Positions 54,301 to 64,000 of a DNA stretch of 64,000 nucleotides are shown here, in pieces (within the stretch, counting starts at the first letter, position 1; each line of letters starts with the position of its first letter). Source of the DNA: Setaria digitata (taxonomy: Eukaryota; Nematoda; Chromadorea; Rhabditida; Setariidae); NCBI GenBank assembly GCA_003640385.1, contig RCAB01000047.1, positions 168,432 through 232,431 of the forward strand. Reading direction: 5' to 3'. The translations under genes and the position numbers were made by a program. The notes beneath the pieces were generated by a model that was given only the letters and a program-made list of their open reading frames with translations, did no database searches and was not told the origin of the DNA.

Positions 54301-55967
54301 TCGGATGTGAGAGCATTTGAAAATAAGTCTCTTCTAAAAGGCTAGAATACCACGTAGCACATTTATTCATAGCACGGCAGTACACTCGAATCCTGAAAAC
54401 CTTACGTGGGAATATGAAAACAAAAAGCGAAGATAGGAGTACAGATTATCAATACTTCTCGTCCAGTTCCACTAATGCTGCGTTATTACTAATTGACGAC
54501 TGAACCTCAAGTCCCCAAACTATAATGCCTCCTTTTCAACCGAATAAAATATTTAGTATTCCTAATGGAGTCAAATCCCGTCAGAGGTACAACCTGACCA
54601 ACACATAGTCAAGATGAGATCTTGGTATCACGGCCCGTCCGTTAACTTTAGCCTGAGAGAATTTAACTCGGTACATTTAGTTTAACTGTGCTGTAGAGTT
54701 GTAAGAAGTCACTGGTAGTATCCGGGAGGTTGGTTCACCGGGATAGTATCCGGGAAGTTGGTGTACCGGGACACGCTGATGACAGGTGGGGAAATGTGAC
54801 ATTGTAAAGAGATTCAAAGGGGAAAATTGTAAGCCACGGAATTCATTCCCGGACCGTTTCAGGATTTCCTAGATGTTATACAACTCGATGACAAGATTAT
54901 TCCACGGGAGTACTGCTGCATAAAAGATGAGCAGCAGGTGAACAGAGGATTAGTTGGTCAATTCTACAATGTAAGCTCAGCACCTGTCGTAGTGCTTGAT
55001 TCGAGAACCATTCTGATACCACAATTTAGCTTTGAAGGAACTCGACCTCCAGGTATCTCCTTTATTCTCTTTATTCCATTTTGTCTTGAGTTTGATGTAA
55101 GACTCGGAAGCTTTTTGTACTGCCAGAATTAGACTTTTATTCTGCAATTCTAAAACGAACAGTTCGGTTTCAATTTCTCGGAAAACTTGGAATGAATGGT
55201 TAGGTTCTTGTTAACTTTCCGGAAACAACTAACTGAAATTTGAAATTGATATATTTTCTAAAACTGGGATTCAGTTGTACTTAAAGATGCCTGGATATTC
55301 GCTGGTAAAGGACATGTAGACAAGGGTTCAGGAAAACAATCATTGATAGTTGCAAAGGATACTCCACAGCAGTGAGTTACAGTTTGTTTGTCATAGACTA
55401 CTGTTTCTTTTCTCCATGGATATCAAGGATTTTCTGAATTATCTAGTGACATTTTTGATTTGTTGGCATGAAAAATCAGATTTTGAAGTACGAACCGAAA
55501 ATTTTCGTCTTAGGAAAGAAAACATTACAGGTTTTATGGAAAGATCTTTACCTTCAAAATTTGTGATATCACTACAAACTATATCGATATTTCTCTTAGA
55601 AAAGTGTCACTGATTTATTCTGTATCAGTGTGATATTACATTGATACAGCTAATCATTGTAACAAATATGCCGAACAAAGAAGTGTTTTTGTTTCACCGA
55701 ATATCAGAAATTTCCAAACAAACAACTGATTTTTGCAGTCACTGTCCGCTCACGAAAGATTATTCGGGAAATACTGACCTCAAAATACTTCTTCCACGAC
55801 AACAAACCGTGTACGACATCAATTATATAAGCGTATTCTGTTACGAATACGCTGTCGATTTTGGACACGTTTATTTCGATTTGTCTCCGCAAGATGTTCC
55901 GGTGCCACCATATATACCACCAATCCAGAATGAGCCTTCCACTGTTATACCCATTATTCCATGTTAG
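48393..55967 (+). CDS. Secreted protein with two DM13 domains, 297 aa; hosts a nested antisense trehalase gene
   Basis: Exons 48393-48426, 48705-48833, 49021-49129, 49293-49398, 54863-55052, 55275-55371 and 55739-55967 total 894 bases and close exactly. The start codon opens a short hydrophobic signal peptide (MILMYFLVATAG). Domain 1, about residues 15-140, has DVWIVNDTTLQLTNL and VVRIPGNYKNWEYFGI. Domain 2, about 155-275, has VVVLDSRTILIPQFSFEGTR, KDAWIFAGKG and ISVFCYEYAVDFGHVYF, a good DM13 match. The join at 49398/54863 rebuilds the domain-1 end as GTMDFLDVIQL, parallel to AVDFGHVYF of domain 2; this supports one gene rather than two. DM13 domains are proposed to bind heme or act in redox chemistry next to DOMON domains; no DOMON is present here. 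The tail is Pro-rich. Confidence 0.8.
51002..54213 (-). CDS. Trehalase (GH37), 622 aa, secreted or membrane-tethered, divergent signatures
   Basis: Minus-strand exons 54213-54115, 53972-53779, 53532-53389, 53278-53106, 53022-52920, 52764-52575, 52513-52351, 52272-52161, 51999-51770, 51684-51458 and 51235-51002 total 1869 bases in one frame. Trehalase splits trehalose into two glucoses. A hydrophobic leader (MEGLIYVICVLFLNGL) precedes the GH37 fold. Landmarks are PGGSFQIYFYWDSYW (about 186-200), RRSHPP (240-245), PRPEN (307-311), ESGLDFSTRW (338-347, likely acid Asp 342), PVDLN, QWDYPNGW (493-500) and GGEYPVQQGFGW (likely base Glu 567). Signature 1 normally reads PGGRFxExYxWDxYW and the second landmark RSQPP, so Arg, Glu and Gln are replaced by Ser, Ile and His. 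WTNG is WTIG. The last 40 residues end in a hydrophobic/aromatic stretch. Activity is therefore uncertain. Confidence 0.93.
54214..54862. promoter_or_regulatory. Putative trehalase promoter region inside the DM13 intron
   Basis: This is the only upstream space available to the trehalase gene. It is GC-richer than the rest of the intron and includes a 28-bp tandem duplication (54717-54772). No TATA box or spliced-leader site could be chosen with confidence. Confidence 0.4.
54717..54772. repeat. 28-bp tandem repeat, two copies
   Basis: Copy 1 (54717-54744) and copy 2 (54745-54772) both begin AGTATCCGGGA and both contain ACCGGGA; they differ at about four positions. The unit is GC-rich and contains CCGG-type half sites, unlike the surrounding sequence. 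It lies upstream of the trehalase start. Confidence 0.8.
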
Positions 55968-57094
55968 CTCAGTAGTATTTCCTCATACATTATTTGGAAT
56001 AAAGGTTAATGCATTTCGAAACAGCAACTTTAGCTGGAACCAAAAATTGATTGCCCAAATTCCATGAAATTCTTTGTTCAGTCGTGTGTGTGTCACGAAA
56101 AATCCGTCTTCTACGATATTTTTTACGGCTGTTCTACAATTTTTCGAAAATAAGTGCATTTGCTGGAGCTTGAGATAAAAGAAGTAATATTTAAGCGATA
56201 TTATTTACTTCAATGTTACATGGTAGGTAGAGTGTTCGGAATTTTTGCACCAGATACATTAAACATTTTGAGATGTCATCTAAAAATGGTTTATAACAAT
56301 TAACAACGGGTCTATGATTACACAAAATGTGACTGCAAACAAATGAAAAGTTGTGGGAAAATTAATTGGCTTTTGGAAATCCCTGAAGAAGGGCATGGCC
56401 CTGAAAAATTTGGTAATATGAAGCTTTAATAACTTCAGCAAAGTACTTTTATGCTTCTTTCAGTTTTTCGAAAAATATACTACAACAATTTAATTTCCGG
56501 AAGTTCAGGAAAATGACATAACAGTATAGGCATGAATAAAACAAGAGTGGAAGCTAAACAGATAATTATAAACAGGACATTCCAAATTATGTCGAACATT
56601 TGAAACTGTTGGCAAGTTGGCTGAATGATTTGCATAATTTCCCAGGAACAGAAAAGATACTTTATAAGGAAGAAAGACATGAATTTGTTTAACAGATTTT
56701 CCCAACATAGAAAAGTGGTTGAGGAAGAGGCATTTAGTAACTTGTCGTAACTGTATAGCTATACTGACTACAACTACTAACACTTTACGCACTGTTTTTA
56801 ATAACCCTTGACTCTATTTCTATTATTTCTATTTTTTCTGCCATTTTTGTATGATTACTTTTGAGCAGTTGTTATGGTAGGCTCAAAATAGCTTTAATTA
56901 ATTACTCTCAGTTGTATAACTGATAATTACTAGTTTTTTTTTTTTTGAATATTCCTGTCAAAAGTTTTCGTATTTTTCCCTTCAAATTTGAAGCAGTTTG
57001 AGTAGAAAGCAAATGCTGGATTTCTCGATCACTTTTTAAGCATAGTATGAAGTGTGGCTTTTTGTAGCCATTGTGCTAAATAAAATTTACGCAA
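55968..57094. other. Convergent intergenic region between the DM13 gene and the NOAH-like gene
   Basis: The 3' ends of the two convergent genes face each other here. A canonical AATAAA at 55998-56003 is a likely poly(A) signal for the DM13 gene, 31 bases after its stop. The minus-strand open frames at 56480-56792 have no protein-like features. Nothing else was recognised. Confidence 0.5.
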
Positions 57095-60000
57095 TCACAT
57101 TGGCAATTTTTCCTTTTTCGCTGAGCTACAACCCCATACAACAATAAATGCAGATAGAACCAAGCATACCACGGATACTGATACGACCGATGATATGAAC
57201 CATATTTCAGACATGCACACCAGATCGAATTCTTCCGAAAAAGCACTGAAATTTTCTTATTTTCATTTTGAGCTTTTGATAAATAATCTTCTACGCTTAA
57301 TTTTTCATTAAGAGTTAATTGTGTTTTAGAGTCTGTCAAATATTACTGAAATCGGCAGCTGCATTATTGGAAATCATTAAATCCATATCATAAAGACTTC
57401 TTTCATGCCTAAAAACTGAACTTATTTGCTGCTTACTTTTTCGAGAAGGTTGTATTTTGTAAAGCTTCTTCGTCTTCTCCTTTTGCGAGAACTCGTATAA
57501 TTGCAGACAGTGTTCCTTCCGTTTGATTGCTATCGTCGACGTTTCGCTTCCGCCGTCCATGAGACATAAAGAGTTCACTTGTCCCAGAGTCCAAACAGTT
57601 ACTCTTTAAAGCCTCTAATTAATTGGGGAACTTTTTCCTACCCCTTCCACTTTCCTTATCCTCTTAGAACTACGAAGCAGTGATCGTTGAATGTCACTTT
57701 CACATAAAACTTTTCTTCGAGGTAAAAAGGACGAGAGAATTCGCGAATTATCTTCAATTTCTCTAGTAAATCATTCAAGCGTAATGAGACTTACCGGTGG
57801 GCAACCATTGGGGCCAGCACAAAACATAACTTGACATAAGATCTGTACGTCATAGGAACCATCCAATCGGAATGCTTTCATGTCACATTTAAGGCGATTT
57901 TTCTCAAAATCTTGTCGAACGGGTCCAACCAAGGCTGGATAACGTGGGCAACTGGAATAGTTTCCAGTTTTCTACGTAGAAACTAAATTCATTTTAATTT
58001 TATGCAGTATGTGTGCATAACTGAATGTGAAACGTGGCGGACAAGTAAAAAGCCGTAACTGCTTTAGCGGTATCAATGGCTGCGGATGGCCAGTGGTCCC
58101 AATTTTTGTTACAAGCCAAGAGAAGAAAGGAATTAAGTGCTCGGGCTCAGTCAGAGTATCATCACTCAACAAGATGTACTGCTGTACTAACCCATTTTCG
58201 ATTATTGTGAAAGGTACGGCATCACCCTCGCCACCAACTCGTGTAGCTGTACATTCAGTTAACATCATATTATGAGGTCCAGCTTGTTCCGACGTGACAA
58301 CCATTTGAATTGCATCACCAATTGAAGCCTTCTCCAGGCGTTCGTCATCAGCATTGAGGAAGGATAACGTGGCTGTTACTGGTGGTGGAGTTCCTACGGC
58401 AAGTACGCGCGTATTCGCTTCCCTAAAATGCGAACAAGACTCCGGAGTAAACGATTGCTTGAAGAGTTGTAGAGTTGTCCATGAAGACTAACTATCGGAA
58501 GCTTCCGTATGTTGCTCCAGTTCCCCACATATGTTTGGTCAAGATGTACGTAATTCAGCTCCAAGTGCAACTAAACTCAAAAGTAGCGAATAACTTACCC
58601 AGCATCATAAATTGTTGTGACGACAACCGAACCTTCATGCATCATCTTATCCATGGATATGTCGCAGGATACGAGATAGAAACGATCCCATTCAGTTGTC
58701 ACTTGATGTGGTTCCACACCATCCAGTGACACGACAACTAATGCTTCCAGCTTACCACCCTTAAGTTTTCTTTTTTTGAAGCTATGAAGGAAATTCTTCC
58801 GCTCATTTTCTATACATTATATGGTTCATGTAGTGTCAGCAAAAAATTGCTGTGAGCATAATGTTGAACGATCGCTGGCCAACATTGCCATCAGATTCCC
58901 TATTCTCCTTAAAGAGCAGAATAAATGTTGGAACATTACGACAAAGGTGGAAATTCAGGGGAACAAGAATAGTACCTTAATAACGGTACCGCAGTCCGAA
59001 GAAACCGTAGGTGGTGGGAGATTGATCGAAATTTGCTTTGCATTTTCAACAACCTGCGAACAAGTGCCAAATCGTTCGGCAGCGTAAATAGCGCCTGTGT
59101 ACGGCTCTTTGGTATTTACAATGAAGCGTATCCCTTCATTGGTACACAGTGCCATACCGCCAAATTGTGATTCTGCAAATATTATTTTGTTTTTCTTCGC
59201 GGAACTGTTCATTTTAATTCTAAACTCAGAGAATCTTCTCATTTGTTGATTTAAACGCCGTCACCGAACTTTGGACAATCTCTGCGACAAAACTTTCCCT
59301 TTTGGTTAATTTGTAAATGTATAATCGAGAAGCGGAAAAAGGAAACATTGAAATTGAACTGAAATAGCAGATTGGATCACCGAAAGAAGAGGAATGGTGC
59401 TGCAAATCTGTCAGAACCTGAAGGGGAAACAGGTCATACAGTGAAATTGTCCAGTTTTTTATCAAATCGTTACACTGAAGAAAAAATATTGATGTTCCCG
59501 TGAGGTTCGAGACATAACCCTGTTAGTGATTATCAGGAGCTTTATCGACTCATTTATCTACTCTCTGCATCCCAAATATTCACTTACCACAGTTGAATTC
59601 ATAGAAATCGATTGAAGGATTTGATTTAATATTCGCATCCGAACGTCCTACCGAAAATACATAGCATGTCATCTGTGTGCGATCATAATTGATACTTTTA
59701 CAATTCAGATTCTGGAAACATAGTGATATGCAATCCGACAGAGTAACACCTTGAGCAGAAGCAACTGGTTGACCTTCTATCTGGCTACCAATGAAGCGCT
59801 CGAAGGCTGCTTGTTGGCGACAAGTGGAGGAGCTCAGATCGGCTGTAATTTTCCAAATTATAGTACTCGAAACTTCCCGGCACTATAAATAGTTTTTGAA
59901 ATAATAACCCCTTTTGACGATAGCTTAAGCAGATTTTATTTCCATGTTTTGCTTCCCAATCTGTTGACCTGAAGAAAAGTTTAACATTCAAAGCTCACCC

Positions 60001-61868
60001 GCAACGCAAACAGGTTCATAATATTCCTTGCCCTGTATATGACCTTGCTGATCAGCTCTAGAGAATGTATCCTCATCACTGACTATGCAATTCTTTTCGG
60101 ATGGGCTAAATTCTACAGAACGACAAAATGTATTCAGAGAATCCAAACACTTTTGTAAACAGAATGATTCTTGCGCTTCAACCGACTGTGTATGATCGTA
60201 AAAATGTATTTCAAAATTGGTCGTCTTGACGAAAACCAGGTTACCACCTGCCTCACCACATCGATTTTGACCTAAAAAATTAGTTGAATCAATTCATGTC
60301 TTTTTTGGTAAATATCGCTAACATTTTTGAATATAGAATTGTTTAAAACTTTTAAATTTACATATCCTCGCGGTCTTGACAGATCTTTCTTTTCAAAAAA
60401 TTTACGAGTAACGATGTTTTTTTGGTCCACAAAGGTAAACTTCCGATTTGGCTGAATACTAACTTTCAGGTTATCAAGTCCACCAAGATCACATGAGTGT
60501 AGAGCAATATTAGATTTCTATCCCAGAAAAGTTTTTTCTGTTCAGTTGGCATGACTATACACGACTATTAGCCGTAATATATTCGGTCAAAAATATTTTT
60601 GCTTAGTTCAACAAAATCGTCCGTCTTCACCTTCTACGCTTTTGCTTCCCTTTTACCATTGTACAAATAGTTAATGATCTTCATACTGGAAATCAATGCT
60701 CAGTATAAATTTCCTTATTTCTGCACTGATAAAAAAATCCTCTTGGAAATTTAAGCACAACTATACACAAATTACGTGAAAGGCAGTTGTTGTCATAATA
60801 ATCGACAGGTGAGTCACTGTGCCGCAAATGATTTGGCTTGGAACGCCGATCCTCCGTTGACAATTCGCATAGGTAAGTATCATAATTGTAGTTTACTGAG
60901 CGGCAAACGAATTCTTCTTCTTTAAGACATGCTGATAAACACTGCTCACGAGATCCAACCTTAAAAGATCATTTAATGTAAAGATTGAAAACGGAGAAGC
61001 GAAGCCAATTAGACAATAATTCAGCTCAAAGTTAACGGAATTTCATTGTTCTTGCGCAACTTACTTTGTAACTCTTATTTTGTCTAAATTTCTTTTTGTT
61101 GTTACTTCTTAGGTTTCATCATGGTTTCGCTTATGTATTTATTTAAAAAAAAAAACTGGCAATAAACAGTATGACTCTGTGCTTTTATCATCTTATAAGC
61201 TCCTGGCTTATCACCATCTCCTCAATAAATTATTCTAATTTGGGACTGTAACTATATGTATCCAGGAAAATAACTTAATCTAAAAGATGAGACTTTTTGC
61301 AGAATACAGGTTGCATAAATTTGAGATGACGCATCCAAGCAATAGGTTTTCTGAATGTGCTGTAATTTAGGGCCATCACACAACACACAGGTAAACGTAG
61401 CGAAAGAGTTCCGGATACCTGCACGGATTTGCGAACGAATCCTTCCAGGGCGGTCTTCCGAGTATGTTCGAATGAGAATGACCGGTATGTGCATGCTTCA
61501 TGCGCGCTAACACCTGGGATGCATGTCTTCTCGTAGTAAAAGTTGTTTGCTGAGGGATTTGGTGCCAGATTAGCTGTACCTGCTGGAGTTGCGGCATCAT
61601 CAAAGAAATAACACGTTTCACGACCGTCAAAATTGAACGAGGCACAAACTCGTTGAGCTCCCGTTGTCGGTTCAATGTTGTTACGGCAATATTGGGCACA
61701 TGTGAGGTCGTGGCCTGCGGTGGACACAACAACCGGAGTTCCGGCGAGCCGTGCTCGTGCTATGCGTACAAATGCTGTCGTTTCATGACTTCCGCATTCA
61801 AACACAGCCCAGCTTACAGTTATGCAAGATGTTAGCAGCAGCGACAATAATGGCCCAGAGGACAGCAT
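57095..61868 (-). CDS. noah-2-like: NOAH/NompA-type apical matrix protein: four PAN modules plus ZP domain, about 765 aa
   Basis: Minus-strand exons 61868-61419, 60959-60776, 60271-59999, 59842-59588, 59172-58976, 58759-58599, 58422-58192, 57951-57795, 57603-57437, 57408-57347 and 57255-57095 total 2298 bases. After a signal peptide (MLSSGPLLSLLLTSCITVSW) come four Cys-rich PAN/apple modules (about 25-120, 122-212, 215-303, 305-388). Then comes a ZP domain (about 389-640) with IIENGCPRYPAL and ILCQVMFCAGPNGC, a furin-type RRKR site (653-656), a transmembrane helix (about 730-752, FISSVVSVSVVCLVLSAFIV) and a short basic tail. This order is that of nematode NOAH and fly NompA proteins, which build apical or cuticular matrix and anchor epidermis to cuticle. 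Length suits NOAH-2 better than the longer NOAH-1, from memory. Entry into the last exon needs a weak acceptor (AATAAG). Confidence 0.9.
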
Positions 61869-63840
61869 TGGTAGCTAGCCGATGTGAATAGGAACTGGAG
61901 TTAGTGCTGAGGCTGCCTGTTGCTTAGTAGGAGCGGTGAATAGATTGCTACCTTAGATAATGTGATTCAAATGGGAAGTTGTGGTAGCAGTTGTTATGGT
62001 ATGTACTATGGTAGAAACCTTATCATTGCACCTCTGTTGTTAATTGTTTAGTCACTCCTCCTTGACCTCGTTCCCGTCTTTCAACGGTCGTTCACCGACC
62101 TAAATTTCTTCACATCTCTATACGCATATCGATGACCGCGTCATCAACATCACCTCTTAACCTCTCCCTGACTCTTCCTTCTCCAGTGCCCCTGGTTAAC
62201 CGCGAACTCCGATCTGTAACCCTCGAATCTTGCCTCTGCAGTTCCTTTAATCGCCAGAGTGATGGCGACGCAAAGAAATTTCTTGGCGTACGTTTCCAGT
62301 GGTCGGCAAGTGTGTATTGCTCAAGCAGATTCTATTACTATTTGAAACTGTCCCAGAATCGAACTATTTTTCTGAAGCCAACACTGTGGCAAAAATGCTA
62401 TCAGTAAGTTGAAGTGTGGAACTAACAGCACAATCATCATTTTTCTGATATTTTATACCAAACACAAAAACGAATTAATAGCCTGCCAAGCAACACACAA
62501 AGAGACCTCTAAAGATAATTGCATTATTTTAAGATCTTGAATACCCTGTTTATTCAATTCGATGCCGGAATCCCATCTTCGCCAATTTAAACTATATATA
62601 TGAAAATAACCTAATTCTATCCTAATGAAATAATGGACTAAAAAAAATCTTTCCTCTGCTAAACTTAATGTTATTTGTGTTATACATTAAAGAGGGCTAT
62701 ATAAAATAGCAAATAAATAAGGAAAGGATAATTTAAACACTGATTTAGTGTTGATATCAATTTGCTGTGGCTAATTGTATGATTTCTTATTTAGGTAAGA
62801 TATATTTTTTAATTCAATTACTTAAAATTAAGTACAGTTAGTTCAGCCTCAGAACTAGTAACCTAACAGACTTGAAAAAAGATCCAAAACAGTTTCGAAC
62901 CGTAGAAAATGTTACAACTTCTTCCGTACACCTAAAACCACTAAATAGTTTGTGACGAGAATTGCCCTTGACCGGAAAAATCATGCTGCCTCTTATATCT
63001 CCACAACAAATATCTACGTCGACACCGCCAACAAACGCCACATTTTTATTGTCCATGATTGAAAATAGTGCAAGAAGTCGATGACATTCCGTTTCCACAG
63101 TTCTTGGAAAATTGCTTCTGTTCAGTGCTGCCTGAATGTTAGTCCAGCAGTTACAATATGACCGTACAGTTAGTCAGCTCTCATAAAGAAAAAATTTCAC
63201 CACACCGACCCGTATTTCACAGAGATCGAAAATCTGGGAAGTTAATTGGAGATTTACGAGGATTCGGAGTGAATGAGCACCAGCCTAGACATTCAAGTTC
63301 ATGTTACCGTAATGTGAACAGAGAGGCCGAAATATTCGCACATTAAATTTCAGTCATTATAACAATATTTACCTCTACACTGGACTCTACAGTTTAATAG
63401 AAAAATATGTGCCACAATGACAAGCCAAATCAGTACCTTTCTTCCTAAATGAACCATCCCTTGTGGCGGAGTTCATTACGACAAACTGCGATTCCCAAAT
63501 ACAAACTCTACTTCGACTGATCATATATTTCTCGACAACGAATGTCAATGCCTGATAGGAATTCCAAATCGTATTACCAGCTAACTAGACTGCACTAAGT
63601 CAGTATTGTGGATGCACAACTAATATCCAAGGTTAGCGAAAACTGTTTATTTCCAACGGTCAAGCAAATTAAGAAAGAAAGAACAGTATAAATCGATGGT
63701 AAAAGTAGAAGAACGAATATAAAGGAGTATATTCATTACATAAACATTTCTTTGATAATAATGAGAGGGGAGAGACAATGAATAAAGCTCAATTTGAGAA
63801 TTCTTCCCAGAGCAAAAAAAAAAAAGCAAAACAAACCGAT
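61869..63840. other. Region upstream of the NOAH-like gene; probable promoter, no gene seen
   Basis: The first few hundred bases upstream of the NOAH-like start (61869-62300) are C/T-rich and less AT-rich than average and are the likely promoter. Open frames at 62132-62407 (+) and 62838-63098 (-) lack any recognisable motif and have no convincing splice partners. I cannot exclude exons of a gene continuing beyond the window. Confidence 0.4.
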
Positions 63841-64000
63841 ATGATAATAATAATAATACTACTAATAATAATAATATAATATTGTAATAATAATAATACT
63901 AATAATGACAATAATAAATAATAATAATAATTAATAATAATATAATATTGTAATAATAATACTAATAATGACAATAATAAATAATAATAATAATAATAAT
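63841..64000. repeat. TAA-rich microsatellite containing a 66-bp higher-order unit
   Basis: The segment is almost wholly made of AAT/ATA triplets. Within it an irregular motif (TATAATATTG, then ACTAATAATGACAATAATAA) occurs twice, at 63875 and 63941, exactly 66 bases apart, with a 3-base triplet difference in between. The array runs off the end of the window, so its full size is unknown. Confidence 0.9.

Larger units (their letters stand above)
49399..54862 (+). other. Fourth intron of the DM13 gene, 5.46 kb, containing the trehalase gene
   Basis: The donor is GTTAGT and the acceptor GTTTCAG; both flanking exons are in phase 0. The complete trehalase gene (51002-54213) lies within it on the other strand, with about 1.6 kb of free intron on the left and 650 bases on the right. 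The right-hand 650 bases must contain the trehalase promoter. Confidence 0.7.

Noticed and set aside
58027..58275. 82-residue + frame inside the NOAH-like gene
   Set aside because: It is antisense over the ZP exon ending at 58192 and its intron; the minus-strand frame carries the conserved motifs.
61275..61868. Reading the first NOAH exon through to 61275 as one 197-residue protein
   Set aside because: A GTATCC donor at 61418 joins in phase to an exon that completes the second PAN module; the read-through tail has no PAN pattern.
62838..63098. 86-residue minus-strand frame upstream of the NOAH-like gene
   Set aside because: No homology seen, no splice partners, ordinary length for chance in this sequence.

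Overview
This is nuclear DNA from a parasitic-type nematode, most likely clade III (spirurid or filarial). The support is indirect. The sequence is AT-rich with many long A/T runs, introns end in the worm-type TTTTCAG or TTTTTAG acceptor, the gene content is animal, and one gene encodes a nematode-cuticle-type PAN/ZP protein. The species cannot be named from the sequence alone. Genes were modelled by hand by joining open stretches at GT..AG sites with matching phase. Where a model is said to close, the exon lengths sum to a whole number of codons. No transcript or database evidence was available.

Left part (1-13.6 kb, + strand): a RUFY-type RUN/coiled-coil/FYVE endosomal adaptor (1317-4895, N-terminus not found), then a long gene of about 780 codons (6843-13624) that I do not recognise. 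It is Ser/Arg-rich with a possible RUN-like N-terminus. From 13.6 to 29.8 kb I see no credible gene. This desert holds an imperfect hairpin of about 160 bp, several homopolymers, and a 64-bp exact duplication around a single N that looks like an assembly seam.

Middle (29.8-43.4 kb): a ZCCHC24-type zinc-finger protein (29797-32205, +), then on the minus strand a small unrecognised gene (34777-35602) that needs a GC-AG intron, and a complete 383-residue rhodopsin-family, peptide-receptor-like GPCR (37032-43380) with a 4.66-kb intron.

Right part (48.4-61.9 kb): a secreted protein with two DM13 domains (48393-55967, +) has a 5.46-kb fourth intron that contains an entire 11-exon trehalase gene (51002-54213) on the opposite strand. 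The trehalase keeps its likely catalytic acid and base but departs from the family signatures at several sugar-contacting positions. Beyond it lies a complete NOAH/NompA-type gene with four PAN modules and a ZP domain (57095-61868, -). The last 160 bases are a TAA-rich satellite.

The genes do not form a pathway. The one physical arrangement of note is the nested antisense trehalase inside the DM13 gene. I found no rRNA, no clear tRNA, no CRISPR array and no intact transposon.
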